Assembly: GCA_937922105.1 (NCBI GenBank)
Contig: CAKZVN010000340.1
Span: forward strand, 1-27,562
DNA length: 27,562 nt
Direction of reading: 5' to 3'
Origin: an uncultured Litorilinea sp.
Lineage (GTDB): Bacteria; Chloroflexota; Anaerolineae; Caldilineales; Caldilineaceae
Notes under the pieces: generated by a model
What the model saw: the letters and a program-made list of their open reading frames with translations, nothing else
Database searches by the model: none
What the model was told of the DNA's origin: nothing
Part shown: positions 7,274 through 15,833 of the stretch, one piece after another
How the letters are laid out: each line of letters opens with the position of its first letter
How positions within the stretch are numbered: the stretch's first letter is position 1
Program-made: the position numbers and the translations under genes

Positions 7274-8236
7274 TTAGCCGCGCTGGCGCGGGTCGAGGGC
7301 GTCGCGCAGGCCGTCGCCCATGAAGTTGATGCAGAGCACGGTGAGGAAGATGAAGAAGCCGGGGAAGAGCACCATCCAGGGCGCGAACTCCATGAAGTTT
7401 TGACCGTCATAGAGCAAGCGTCCCCAGGTAGGTACATCGGGCGGGAAGCCGAGACCGAGGAAGGAGAGGACGGACTCGGTGATGATGGCGGCGCCTACGC
7501 TGAGGGTGGCGGCAACGATGATGGGGCCGAGGGTATTGGGCAAGATATGACGGAACATGATGCGCAAGCGGCGCACGCCGACCATGGTGGCGGCTTCCAC
7601 GAATTCCTTTTCCTTGAGTGAGAGGAAGGACCCACGCACCAGGCGTGCCACGGTCATCCAGTTCAAGACGCCGATGACACAGACGATCAGCCAGAAGATA
7701 CCCATTTCCGGCCCCATGAGCCGGCGCAACGTATCGCGGAAGAGGAAGATGAGAAGAAGCAGCAAGGGCACGACCGGCAGCGCTAAGAAGAGATCGGTTA
7801 AGCGCATGAGGATGGTGTCGACGCGACCGCCCAGAAAGCCTGCGGTGGAGCCGATGAGCGTGCCCAGGGAGATGGAGATGATCATGGCAGAGACGCCGAC
7901 GGCGAGCGAGACGCGCCCGCCCAGCAGCAGGCGTGCCAACATATCGCGACCCAGGTCGTCGGTGCCGAAGGGATTGGTTGAACTGGGGGCTAACATGGAT
8001 TTGGAGAAGTCAATGCGTCGCGGACTTTCGGTATAGACCAACGGGCCGATGAGAGTCGCGATGACGAGAAAGGCGAGCACGGTCATGCCCGCCATTGCCA
8101 TGCGGTGGCGGCGGAAGCGTCGCCAAGCGTCGCCCCACAGGGTACGCGGCGGGCGTTGTTTGAGTCCCGTTTGGCGCGCCAGGGATGCAGGGGTTTCCAG
8201 CGGAAGCGATTGGGCGGTGGTTGTGGCATCGGTCAT
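7274..8236 (-). CDS. Dipeptide/oligopeptide-type ABC permease, DppC-like
   Basis: This 320-residue inner-membrane permease has a long basic N-terminus and a first membrane segment near residues 48-68. A periplasmic stretch with NPFGTDDLGRDMLARLL, diagnostic of the DppC/OppC family, follows. The cytoplasmic EAA loop reads FVEAATMVGVRRLRIMFRHILPN. The start ATG at 8236 has GGAG about 10 bases upstream. It lies 48 nt after the DppB-like gene and ends the operon. Substrate may be a peptide, a nickel chelate or an oligosaccharide; the last is common for this family in Chloroflexota. Confidence 0.93.
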   Translation of the reverse strand: MTDATTTAQSLPLETPASLARQTGLKQRPPRTLWGDAWRRFRRHRMAMAGMTVLAFLVIATLIGPLVYTESPRRIDFSKSMLAPSSTNPFGTDDLGRDMLARLLLGGRVSLAVGVSAMIISISLGTLIGSTAGFLGGRVDTILMRLTDLFLALPVVPLLLLLIFLFRDTLRRLMGPEMGIFWLIVCVIGVLNWMTVARLVRGSFLSLKEKEFVEAATMVGVRRLRIMFRHILPNTLGPIIVAATLSVGAAIITESVLSFLGLGFPPDVPTWGRLLYDGQNFMEFAPWMVLFPGFFIFLTVLCINFMGDGLRDALDPRQRG

Positions 8237-8284
8237 GTGAAGACGGCTCCATGCAATGCAACGCGGCGCGTGGCGCCGGCGCGA

Positions 8285-9244
8285 TTAACTGTAGCGGATG
8301 CGCGGGTCCAGTAAGCCGTAGATGACGTCGGCGAGCAGGTTGGCGATGACGACAAGGACGGCAAAGATGAAGGTGATTGCCATGATCACCGGCGTGTCGG
8401 AGTTTTGGATGGAGCGGATGAGCAATTCTCCGATGCCGTTGATGCGGAAGATTTGCTCGGTGACGATGGCGCCGGTGAAGATGGTGGGCACACCCAGAGC
8501 GATTAGCGTAACGACCGGGATGAGGCTGTTGCGCAGGACGTGGCGCAAGACGACGGCACGCTCGTTGAGACCTTTGGAACGCGCCGTGCGCACGTAGTCG
8601 GCGGGCAGGTTGTCCAGCATGGAGGCCCGTACAAAACGGGTCAGTGTGCCGGTTTGGAAAAGCGCCAACACGGTGATGGGCATGATCATCTGTCGGATTT
8701 GGCGGATGAAGGTCTCCCAACTGTTGACGGTCAGGGTGGAGTCGTAAATAAAAGGGAGCCAGCGCAGGTTGACGCTGAAGATGAGAATTAAGACCAGACC
8801 GGTGAAAAAGGTGGGCAACGAAAAGCCGATGAAGGCAAAGGTGGTGGCGATGTTGTCGAAGAGCGAGTAGGGCCGCAGTGCGGAGAGCACGCCGATGGGA
8901 ATGGCAAGGCAGATGGAGAGGAGATATGCCAGGCCGAGGACTTGTAAGGTTTGGGGGAGGCGCTGTCCAATCAGGTCAAGGACAGGGACACGGCTGGCAA
9001 AGGAGAAGCCCCAGTCACCGCGCAAGAGCGCGCTGAGCCACTTGAAATAGCGAATGTACCACGGATCGTTGAGGCCAAGGGCTTGGCGGATGTTCTCGCG
9101 CACTTCGACAGGGACGGAGGGATCGGCTGCGAACTGGGCGAGGGGATCACCGGGAGCAAGGGCCAAGACCATGTAAATGACCAAACTGATCCCAAGTAAG
9201 GTCGGGACGGAGATGATCAGACGGCGCAGAATGAATAATCCCAT
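8285..9244 (-). CDS. Dipeptide/oligopeptide-type ABC permease, DppB-like
   Basis: This 319-residue permease begins MGLFILRRLIISVPTLLG, the standard DppB/OppB start, followed by LALAPGDPLAQF. The GDWGFSFASRVPVLDLI and LPQTLQVLG segments and the cytoplasmic loop YVRTARSKGLNERAVVLRHVLRN are family hallmarks. It ends with LLDPRIRYS, matching the usual D-P-R-x-R ending. The start ATG at 9244 has only a weak ribosome-binding site, so expression may depend on translation of the upstream binding-protein gene. It is separated from that gene by a 126-nt gap that holds a hairpin. Confidence 0.94.
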   Translation of the reverse strand: MGLFILRRLIISVPTLLGISLVIYMVLALAPGDPLAQFAADPSVPVEVRENIRQALGLNDPWYIRYFKWLSALLRGDWGFSFASRVPVLDLIGQRLPQTLQVLGLAYLLSICLAIPIGVLSALRPYSLFDNIATTFAFIGFSLPTFFTGLVLILIFSVNLRWLPFIYDSTLTVNSWETFIRQIRQMIMPITVLALFQTGTLTRFVRASMLDNLPADYVRTARSKGLNERAVVLRHVLRNSLIPVVTLIALGVPTIFTGAIVTEQIFRINGIGELLIRSIQNSDTPVIMAITFIFAVLVVIANLLADVIYGLLDPRIRYS

Positions 9245-9323
9245 GGGCGAATCTACGTTTCTCGACGGCTAGCCGGGTAAAGAACGACGCAATGAAGCAA
9301 GCGCGGGCCGGTAGGAATGCGGA

Positions 9324-9350
9324 CAGGGGCGCCGGATCACGGCTCCCCTG
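9324..9350 (-). promoter_or_regulatory. Intercistronic hairpin after the binding-protein gene
   Basis: CAGGGG (9324-9329) pairs with CCCCTG (9345-9350), with further GCC/GGC pairing inside. It lies 20 nt after the binding-protein stop and before the permease genes. Such stems commonly protect the abundant binding-protein message and lower permease output; that role is inferred from position. Confidence 0.45.
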
Positions 9351-9370
9351 TTGCAATCTACAAAGGATGC

Positions 9371-11176
9371 TTAGTCAACCTTGTACCAGTTGGCGACATC
9401 CCACATCTCGGAATCCCAGCCGGAAGGGCTGTAGCCGCGTAGCTGGAGCGATGCGCCGGCGACGCGTGGGCGACCGACCAACGGGATCATGGCGTAGTCG
9501 GAGACAATCAGACCGTCCAGGGCCATCGCGATTTCGAAGATGCGGTTGGTGTCGGTGGTCTGCAAGGCCTCCTCACAGAGGGCGTCGAACTCGGGGTTCT
9601 GCCAGCGCATGTTGTTGGGCGAGCGCCACTCGTTCTCGCGCTGGGAGGCCTGGTCGGAGGTGTACTGGCAGAGATGGGAGATGGGGTTGAGTTCGGCTGC
9701 GCCGGTGGTGTACATCTGGATGTCGGCGAAGAAGTGACCGATGTTGTCGGGGTTGCCTGCGTCGGAACCGAAGAAGACGCCGGCATCCACGTTCTTGAGT
9801 TCGGTCTCCACGCCGATCTCTTCCCACCACTGTTTGATAAGCTCTTGGGTCTTCTGGCGCAGGGTGTTGGTGCTGGTCTGGAAGAGCACACTCAACCGGA
9901 CGCCGTCCTTGGCGCGCACGCCGTCGGCCCCACGCACCCAGCCGGCTTCGTCGAGGATGCGGTTGGCTTCTGCGATGTCTTGCGGGCAGTCATCCCCGAA
10001 ATACTCGTCAATGCCGGAGCGGAAGGGGGGATACCAGAGCAGATAGCAGGTGGGCGAGCCAGCCGGTCCGTAAAGTTGTTCGGCAATGGCTGCGCGGTCA
10101 ATCGCTAGGGCTAGCGCCTTGCGTACGGCGTGGTCGGTGAGGAACGGATGGGGCTGGCTGAGTTGGGCACGCTCATCGCCCAGGGCCGGGTCAGGATTGG
10201 TGAAGTTGATGAGCAGGCGTTCCACGTTGGCAACGTTATAGATGACCAACTGGCCCGCACCACCCTGGGCTGCAAGCTGGGTCAAGACCGAGGCCTCGAC
10301 TTGCAGGTTCCAGGCCCAGTCGGTGTCACCGGTTTGGAGCACGGCGCGCGCAGCCGAGGGAGCGTCACCGCCACCTTTGAATTGGACTTGCTTGAAGAAG
10401 GGCTTGTCCGGATCGCGGTAGAATTCGTTGATCTCGTAAAGGACGACGTCACCAGGCTTGAACTCAACGACCTTGTAGGGGCCGGTGCCGATGGGAGCCA
10501 GGTTGGCGGCTTGGCAGGCCTCGGCGGTGGAGGCTGCTTCACCGATGCAGTCGGCGAACTGGGCCTTTTGCAGGATGCGCCCGTTGGTGCTGGTGAATGC
10601 CTTGTAGTAGTTGGCGTTGGGGTTTTCCCAGATGATCTTGACGGTGTAGTCGTCGGGCGTTTCGATGGACGCGATGCCCTGGAAGGTGGCGGTATTGACA
10701 CAGGTGGTCGCCGGGTTGATGCAGTATTCGTAGGTGAAGACGACATCGGCGGCGGTGAAGTCTGTGCCGTCCGACCACTTGATGTCGCGGCGGAGCTTCC
10801 AGGTGATGGAGGAGAGGTCCTCGGCGACGCCGCCGTTCTCCAGGGTGGGGATCTCCTCGACCAGGAGAGGAACCAGATTGCCGTCCGCGTCGATCGCGGC
10901 CAACGGCTCCAGAATCAAGCGGGAGGCGTCAAAGTCTTTGGTGCCGACAGCTAAGTGGGTGTTGAGGATGGTGGGCGCCTGCCAATAGAGGATGCGAAGC
11001 AGGTCGCCGCCACCCCGGGTGGGGACAAACTCTGCCTCTGCCTCGGCAGGCGCGGCGGGCTGAGCAGGCGCAGCCGGCGCAGGGGCCGTGGGTGCGCCAC
11101 AGGCGGCCAGGACCAGGACGGCTGCCAATAGCCAACCGAGCCGCGCGAATGTCCGGCGCATTGCGTTACGATGCAT
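9371..11176 (-). CDS. Family 5 extracellular solute-binding lipoprotein (DppA/OppA type)
   Basis: This 601-residue lipoprotein captures the substrate of the DppBC-like importer. The signal peptide ends in lipobox LAAC (Cys26), then an Ala/Pro-rich linker (about 27-45) leads to the globular domain. Family 5 features include ITWKLRRDIKWSDGTDFTAADVVFTYEY, and later HAVRKALALAIDRAAIAEQLYG. The ATG at 11176 has AAAGGAG seven bases upstream; an in-frame ATG at 11161 lacks one. It has a promoter candidate about 100 bp upstream. No ATPase gene (dppD/dppF) is adjacent, so the importer must use ATPases encoded elsewhere. Ligand unknown. Confidence 0.93.
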   Translation of the reverse strand: MHRNAMRRTFARLGWLLAAVLVLAACGAPTAPAPAAPAQPAAPAEAEAEFVPTRGGGDLLRILYWQAPTILNTHLAVGTKDFDASRLILEPLAAIDADGNLVPLLVEEIPTLENGGVAEDLSSITWKLRRDIKWSDGTDFTAADVVFTYEYCINPATTCVNTATFQGIASIETPDDYTVKIIWENPNANYYKAFTSTNGRILQKAQFADCIGEAASTAEACQAANLAPIGTGPYKVVEFKPGDVVLYEINEFYRDPDKPFFKQVQFKGGGDAPSAARAVLQTGDTDWAWNLQVEASVLTQLAAQGGAGQLVIYNVANVERLLINFTNPDPALGDERAQLSQPHPFLTDHAVRKALALAIDRAAIAEQLYGPAGSPTCYLLWYPPFRSGIDEYFGDDCPQDIAEANRILDEAGWVRGADGVRAKDGVRLSVLFQTSTNTLRQKTQELIKQWWEEIGVETELKNVDAGVFFGSDAGNPDNIGHFFADIQMYTTGAAELNPISHLCQYTSDQASQRENEWRSPNNMRWQNPEFDALCEEALQTTDTNRIFEIAMALDGLIVSDYAMIPLVGRPRVAGASLQLRGYSPSGWDSEMWDVANWYKVD

Positions 11177-11274
11177 GGGTATTCTCCTTTGGTGGTACAG
11201 TGTTTACTCGGGTCCCAGGTGGTGGCCCGGTTACGCTTCTGTGAGTGTGGTGGCAACCGCACAGATTGACCGGG

Positions 11275-11304
11275 AGTTTAACAGATGGATTGTCTCCGTG
11301 TCAA
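11275..11304 (-). promoter_or_regulatory. Sigma70-type promoter for the DppA-B-C-like operon
   Basis: On the minus strand TTGACA (11299-11304), an 18-bp spacer and TAAACT (11275-11280) give a plausible promoter. The predicted leader is about 92 nt. Confidence 0.5.
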
Positions 11305-11364
11305 AACGCGAAATTGTCACCCCCGCCGGTCACGGTAGGGTCGAGGGTGGGCTGTGCGCGCGTG

Positions 11365-11393
11365 TTGACACCAATGGGGAGCAAGGCTATAGT
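11365..11393 (+). promoter_or_regulatory. Strong sigma70-type promoter for the HerA-like ATPase gene
   Basis: TTGACA (11365-11370), a 17-bp spacer and TATAGT (11388-11393) match the consensus well. Transcription would start near 11400, about 62 nt before the ATG at 11462. Confidence 0.7.
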
Positions 11394-11461
11394 CGGGGCG
11401 AGTGGATTCACGGGGGCCAAGGAGTCATCGCAAATATACGCCATGCGGCGGGGGGCTTCTC

Positions 11462-13993
11462 ATGACAGAGTTTGAACGGCTGGGCGTCTTTTACCTGGGC
11501 GGGTTGTATGACCTGGAGGCAAGGCAACGCGAGGATGGTTTGCTGCTGTATAAGTCCAAAGACTTGACGACCCATGCCGTTTGTGTCGGCATGACGGGCA
11601 GCGGGAAGACCGGCCTGTGTTTGTCGCTGATTGAGGAAGCCGCGATTGACGGCATCCCGGCGATCTTGATCGATCCTAAGGGCGATTTGTCGAATTTGTT
11701 GTTGACTTTTCCCGGCTTGAGCGCGCAGGAATTTGCGCCGTGGGTGAACCCCGCCGAAGCCGAAATCAAGGGAATGAGCGTGGCGCAGTTTGCTGAGGCG
11801 CAGGCTGCGCTGTGGCAGAAGGGGCTGGCGGATTGGGGACAGGACGGCGCACGCATTCGGATGCTGCGCGAGTCGGTGGAGATGGTGGTCTATACGCCGG
11901 GCAGTACGGCGGGATTACCGGTGTCGGTGTTGAAGTCTTTCGACGCGCCGAGCCAGGCGGTGATGGACGACAGCGAGACATTCCGGGAACGCGTCAATAC
12001 GGTGGTGGCATCGTTGTTGGGTCTGGTGGGCATGAACGCCGATCCAATCCAGAGCCGGGAGTTTATCCTGCTGGCGACGATTCTTGACCTGGCTTGGCGC
12101 AACGGGCAGAACCTGGACCTGGCGTCGTTGATTCAACAGGTGCAGAAGCCGCCGGTCAGTACCATCGGGGTGCTGGATTTGGAGACGTTCTATCCGGCGA
12201 AGGATCGCTTTGCGTTGGTGATGGCGCTGAACAATCTATTGGCGTCGCCCGGGTTTCAAGTCTGGCTGACGGGCGAGCCGCTGGATATTGGGAGGTTGCT
12301 CTATACGGCGACGGGCAAGCCGCGCATTGCGATCTTTTCCATTGCTCATCTGAGCGACGGGGAGCGCATGTTCTTTGTGTCGCTGTTGCTGAATCAGATT
12401 GTGGGGTGGGTGCGGACGCTGTCGGGGACGACAAGTCTGCGCGCGCTGGTCTATATGGACGAGATTTTCGGTTACTTCCCGCCGGTGGCGAATCCGCCTT
12501 CCAAGCAGCCGCTACTCACGTTACTCAAACAGGCGCGCGCCTATGGCGTGGGCGTGGTGTTGGCGACCCAGAATCCGGTGGATTTGGATTACAAGGGGCT
12601 TGCCAATTGTGGCACGTGGTTTGTGGGGCGCTTGCAAGCCGAGCGGGATAAGGCGCGACTGTTGGACGGGCTAGAGAGCGTGAGCGCCGGCGCGGGCCGC
12701 GGCTTTGATCGCCAAGCCATTGATAAGGCGTTGTCGAGCCTGAGCAGCCGCGTCTTTATGATGAATAATGTCAACGACGACGGCCCGGTGATCTTCCACA
12801 CCCGCTGGGCGCTGTCGTATTTGCGTGGGCCGTTGATGTTGGACCATATTCGGACACTGATGGCGCCGGTGAAAGCAGCGATGCAGACCGGCAGCGCGGC
12901 AGGGAGCGCGGCTCCGGCTGCTGCGCCCGAAGGCGCACCGACGTGGACGCCCCCCGTGAGTGAGCAACGCTCGCCTGGGGTGACCGTGGTCTCCGGTGCG
13001 ACGGCTGCTGAGGCTGCGGCGGCGTTGCCGCCCGGCATGAGCCGGACACCGGCACTGGCGCAGGGCGTGCCCACCTATTTTGTGCCCGTGCGCCTGCGCG
13101 GGGCGCAGGGTGCGTCGCTGGTCTATGACCCGATGTTGCTGGGCATTGCGTCTTTGCGTTTCGAAAACGAGAAGCAGGGGGTCAACTTGGTGCGACGGCG
13201 CGCGTTGTTGACACCGATTGTCAACAGCGCGGTTCCGGTGGATTGGTCGAATGCGGAAGCGGTGGATTTGAAACCGGAAGAGTTGTCGCAGCGGGGGGAG
13301 GAGGGCGCGCTCTATATGAGTTTGCCTTCGGCGGCAGGGCAAGCACGCAGCTATACAGGCTGGGGACGCGACCTGATTGATTGGCTGTATGGTCATGAAC
13401 GGTTGGACCTGTATCGCAGCGCGCTGGTGGGCGCAGTATCGAAGCCGGATGAAAGCGAGCGTGATTTTCGCATCCGGCTGACCCAGAGTGCGCGCGAGCG
13501 GCGCGATGCCGAAATGGAGAAGCTGCGCGCCAAGTATGAGAGTGAGCGAGCCAAACTTGAGGAGCGTAAGCGCCGAGCGGAGCAGGCCAAGCAGCGCGAA
13601 CAGGCACAGGCGCGCACCGCGCAAATGAACACCGCGATCAGCTTCGGCTCCACTCTGCTGGATGCATTCCTGGGGCGCAAGAGTGTGACGAAGACAACGG
13701 TCTCGAAGGCCGCGACTGCGGCGCGCGGGCTAGGCCGCGCCTTTGAGCAAAGCCAGGATGTCAACCGCGCAGACGAGAATATTGCCACGATTCAGAAGGA
13801 ATTGGACGCTCTCAACACGCGGTTCATGGATGAACTACGGGCGTTGGAAAAGCAGTTTGACCCCCAGACCGAGATTTTCGAGATGGTGACGGTGAAGCCG
13901 CTGAAGAAGAATATCACCGTGCAGTTGGTTGCGTTGGTGTGGACGCCACACTGGCAGGATACCTTCGGCAATACGACCCCGGCATGGTCTTAA
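11462..13993 (+). CDS. HerA/FtsK-like P-loop ATPase with C-terminal coiled coil
   Basis: This 843-residue protein belongs to the HerA/VirB4-type branch of DNA-pumping ATPases. Residues 43-50 are Walker A GMTGSGKT. IDPKGDL follows near 73-79, Walker B with Asp333-Glu334 is in LVYMDEIFGYFPP, and LATQNPVDLDYKGLANCGTWFVGRL is near 367-391. Ala/Pro-rich sequence at about 475-530 links to a second domain. A charged coiled coil spans about 677-720, then a terminal domain. The start ATG at 11462 follows a G-rich site; an upstream in-frame ATG at 11402 lies at the predicted transcription start and is unlikely. HerA normally works with nuclease NurA, and none is adjacent. Function is unassigned beyond a probable nucleic-acid or polymer translocase. 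Confidence 0.8.
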   Translation: MTEFERLGVFYLGGLYDLEARQREDGLLLYKSKDLTTHAVCVGMTGSGKTGLCLSLIEEAAIDGIPAILIDPKGDLSNLLLTFPGLSAQEFAPWVNPAEAEIKGMSVAQFAEAQAALWQKGLADWGQDGARIRMLRESVEMVVYTPGSTAGLPVSVLKSFDAPSQAVMDDSETFRERVNTVVASLLGLVGMNADPIQSREFILLATILDLAWRNGQNLDLASLIQQVQKPPVSTIGVLDLETFYPAKDRFALVMALNNLLASPGFQVWLTGEPLDIGRLLYTATGKPRIAIFSIAHLSDGERMFFVSLLLNQIVGWVRTLSGTTSLRALVYMDEIFGYFPPVANPPSKQPLLTLLKQARAYGVGVVLATQNPVDLDYKGLANCGTWFVGRLQAERDKARLLDGLESVSAGAGRGFDRQAIDKALSSLSSRVFMMNNVNDDGPVIFHTRWALSYLRGPLMLDHIRTLMAPVKAAMQTGSAAGSAAPAAAPEGAPTWTPPVSEQRSPGVTVVSGATAAEAAAALPPGMSRTPALAQGVPTYFVPVRLRGAQGASLVYDPMLLGIASLRFENEKQGVNLVRRRALLTPIVNSAVPVDWSNAEAVDLKPEELSQRGEEGALYMSLPSAAGQARSYTGWGRDLIDWLYGHERLDLYRSALVGAVSKPDESERDFRIRLTQSARERRDAEMEKLRAKYESERAKLEERKRRAEQAKQREQAQARTAQMNTAISFGSTLLDAFLGRKSVTKTTVSKAATAARGLGRAFEQSQDVNRADENIATIQKELDALNTRFMDELRALEKQFDPQTEIFEMVTVKPLKKNITVQLVALVWTPHWQDTFGNTTPAWS

Positions 13994-15711
13994 GCCTTGC
14001 GCGCGGTATGTTCGCCTAGCTCGCGTCCGTAGCGCGCAAGGAAGTGTTGCTCGGCTTCGGCACTGCCGATGATGATCATCTCCGCGCCGGCAGGGAGCGG
14101 AAAGGTAGGGTCCGGGTTGATCATCGTCTTGCCGTCAATCCGTAAGGCAACGACGGTGCAGCCCAATTTGCGGCGGATGGCGGCGTCGGCGATGGAGCGA
14201 CCGACGAGCGATGAGGGGACCTGGACGCGGAAAACGTCCAGCCCTTCGGCAACCATGAGGATATCGGCGCGGTCGAGCATGCTGAGAATGGTGCCGGACC
14301 CCATACCGGCATAGGAGAGGATGACGTCGGCGCCGGCGCGGTGGAGGGTTGCGACGTTGCGTTCCAGCCGGGAACGGCTGAGGATTTGGACATCCGGGCG
14401 CAGGCGCCGGCAATAGATGGTGAGATAGATGTTGGTGTCGTCGTCGTGGGTGGTGACGACGACTGCGGGCGTGGTGCGAATCCCAGCGCGTTCGAGAATC
14501 TCCAATTCGGCGGCGTCGCCGATGATATACTTCTCCGGGTCGCGGTTGCGTTCAGGTTGTAGCTCGACGACGCGGTAATCAATGCCGCGCTCTTGGAGCG
14601 CGTGCGCGGTGGCGCGCCCGACGCGCCCGCCACCGATAATAATCACCGGCGCGTCGGTGGCGATGCCGTCGCAGTAGCGTTCATTGTAACGCCGGATGGC
14701 CTCCTCGCTCCCGGCGAGGACCAGGACCGTGCCACGACAAATTTTGGTCGTGGGATGGGCCAACTCGAATTTGCCGCGCTGCCAGACTCCCAACACACTG
14801 ATACCGACTTCCTCGCGCAGGCGACTCTCTGCCAACGTTTTGCCCACCAGCGGAATCTGACCGACGGTGGCTTCGGCGATGATCAACTCTTCAAATTGAC
14901 CGATGACGTGTGCCAGTGTGTCGCCGCCCAGCACGCGCCGGGCGAAGGCCTGCCCCATCAGTTCGCCCAGTTCCAGGACATGGGTACAGCCCGCCAGTTG
15001 GAGGATGTCAACGGAGGCGTGGGTATTGGCGGTGGCGATGATGGGGACTGTGTCGGAAATTTCGCGCACGGTGAAAGCGACGTTGGTATTGATGCGGTCG
15101 TTGAGCGTGGTGGCGACCATGCGCGCGGCGCCGGCGCGCGCCAAGCGATAAGTGTCGGGGTTGTCCAGTTCACCGAGCATGACGCTGTAGCCCAGGTCAT
15201 GGAGCCGGAGCGCTTCTGCCAGCTCGGCGACGATGATGACATAGGTGTAGTTGTATTGGCGCAGGCGTTGGATCAGAGCCTCGGTGACGGCGTCGAGGGT
15301 GGTGAGGATGATGTGCCCCCGCGTGTGCTGCGGCAGTTCGGCGGGCGCGCGCGCGGCGGCTTGGGCCTTGAGCCAGGGCGCGTAGAAGAATTCGATGAAG
15401 GTGAAGGGCAGGAGCACGAGCAGGAAAATGATCCCGCTCAACAGAACTACCGACGAAAAGATGCGTCCCAGGTCGGAATGGAAAGTGATGTCCCCGAAGC
15501 CCAGGGTAGACATTACCGTCAACGTCCAGTAGAAGCCGGTGACCCAGCTGTGTTCGGTACGGCCCTCATACGCCATGATGTAGTGGAAGAGCACGCTGTA
15601 GAGCGTGACCATGGCGGCGAGAATGCCGATGAAGCGCAGCAGGTTGAAGATGTTGACGCGATTGGGGCGTTCGCGCAGCAGGTAATAGAGTTGGGGTATG
15701 AGTGTCTTCAT
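13990..15711 (-). CDS. Potassium channel with two tandem RCK (TrkA-type) modules
   Basis: This 573-residue membrane protein has a two-helix pore domain (membrane segments about 24-46 and 82-108) with the selectivity filter TLGFGD at 69-74, so four copies should form a K+ channel. Two cytoplasmic RCK modules follow, each with a TrkA-N-like and a TrkA-C-like part. The first, from about 132, lacks the usual G-x-G-x-x-G (it reads ILTTLDAVT), so nucleotide binding there is doubtful. The second, from about 354, has an intact GGGRVGR (360-366) and is the likely NAD(H)/ATP site. No strong ribosome-binding site precedes the ATG at 15711. The gene is convergent with the HerA-like gene, and their stop codons overlap. 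Confidence 0.88.
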   Translation of the reverse strand: MKTLIPQLYYLLRERPNRVNIFNLLRFIGILAAMVTLYSVLFHYIMAYEGRTEHSWVTGFYWTLTVMSTLGFGDITFHSDLGRIFSSVVLLSGIIFLLVLLPFTFIEFFYAPWLKAQAAARAPAELPQHTRGHIILTTLDAVTEALIQRLRQYNYTYVIIVAELAEALRLHDLGYSVMLGELDNPDTYRLARAGAARMVATTLNDRINTNVAFTVREISDTVPIIATANTHASVDILQLAGCTHVLELGELMGQAFARRVLGGDTLAHVIGQFEELIIAEATVGQIPLVGKTLAESRLREEVGISVLGVWQRGKFELAHPTTKICRGTVLVLAGSEEAIRRYNERYCDGIATDAPVIIIGGGRVGRATAHALQERGIDYRVVELQPERNRDPEKYIIGDAAELEILERAGIRTTPAVVVTTHDDDTNIYLTIYCRRLRPDVQILSRSRLERNVATLHRAGADVILSYAGMGSGTILSMLDRADILMVAEGLDVFRVQVPSSLVGRSIADAAIRRKLGCTVVALRIDGKTMINPDPTFPLPAGAEMIIIGSAEAEQHFLARYGRELGEHTARKA

Positions 15712-15779
15712 GCTGTGAATTCAAGACAGGGGAAGCAGGGGGCTAGGGGCGCAACACGTGCTACCGTAGTACTATGCTG

Positions 15780-15809
15780 ACTCTACCTGTCGTGTCCCGG
15801 TTTCGTCAA
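15780..15809 (-). promoter_or_regulatory. Promoter candidate for the K+ channel gene
   Basis: On the minus strand TTGACG (15804-15809), an 18-bp spacer and TAGAGT (15780-15785) lie in the 122-bp gap after the AraC-type gene. This gives a leader of about 60 nt. Confidence 0.4.
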
Positions 15810-15833
15810 AAACGGCAGCATCTCTTACGAGGC

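Noticed and set aside
14593..15780. A 395-codon plus-strand frame opposite the K+ channel gene
   Set aside because: It is antisense to a clear channel gene, has no recognisable domain and reflects GC-rich codon bias.
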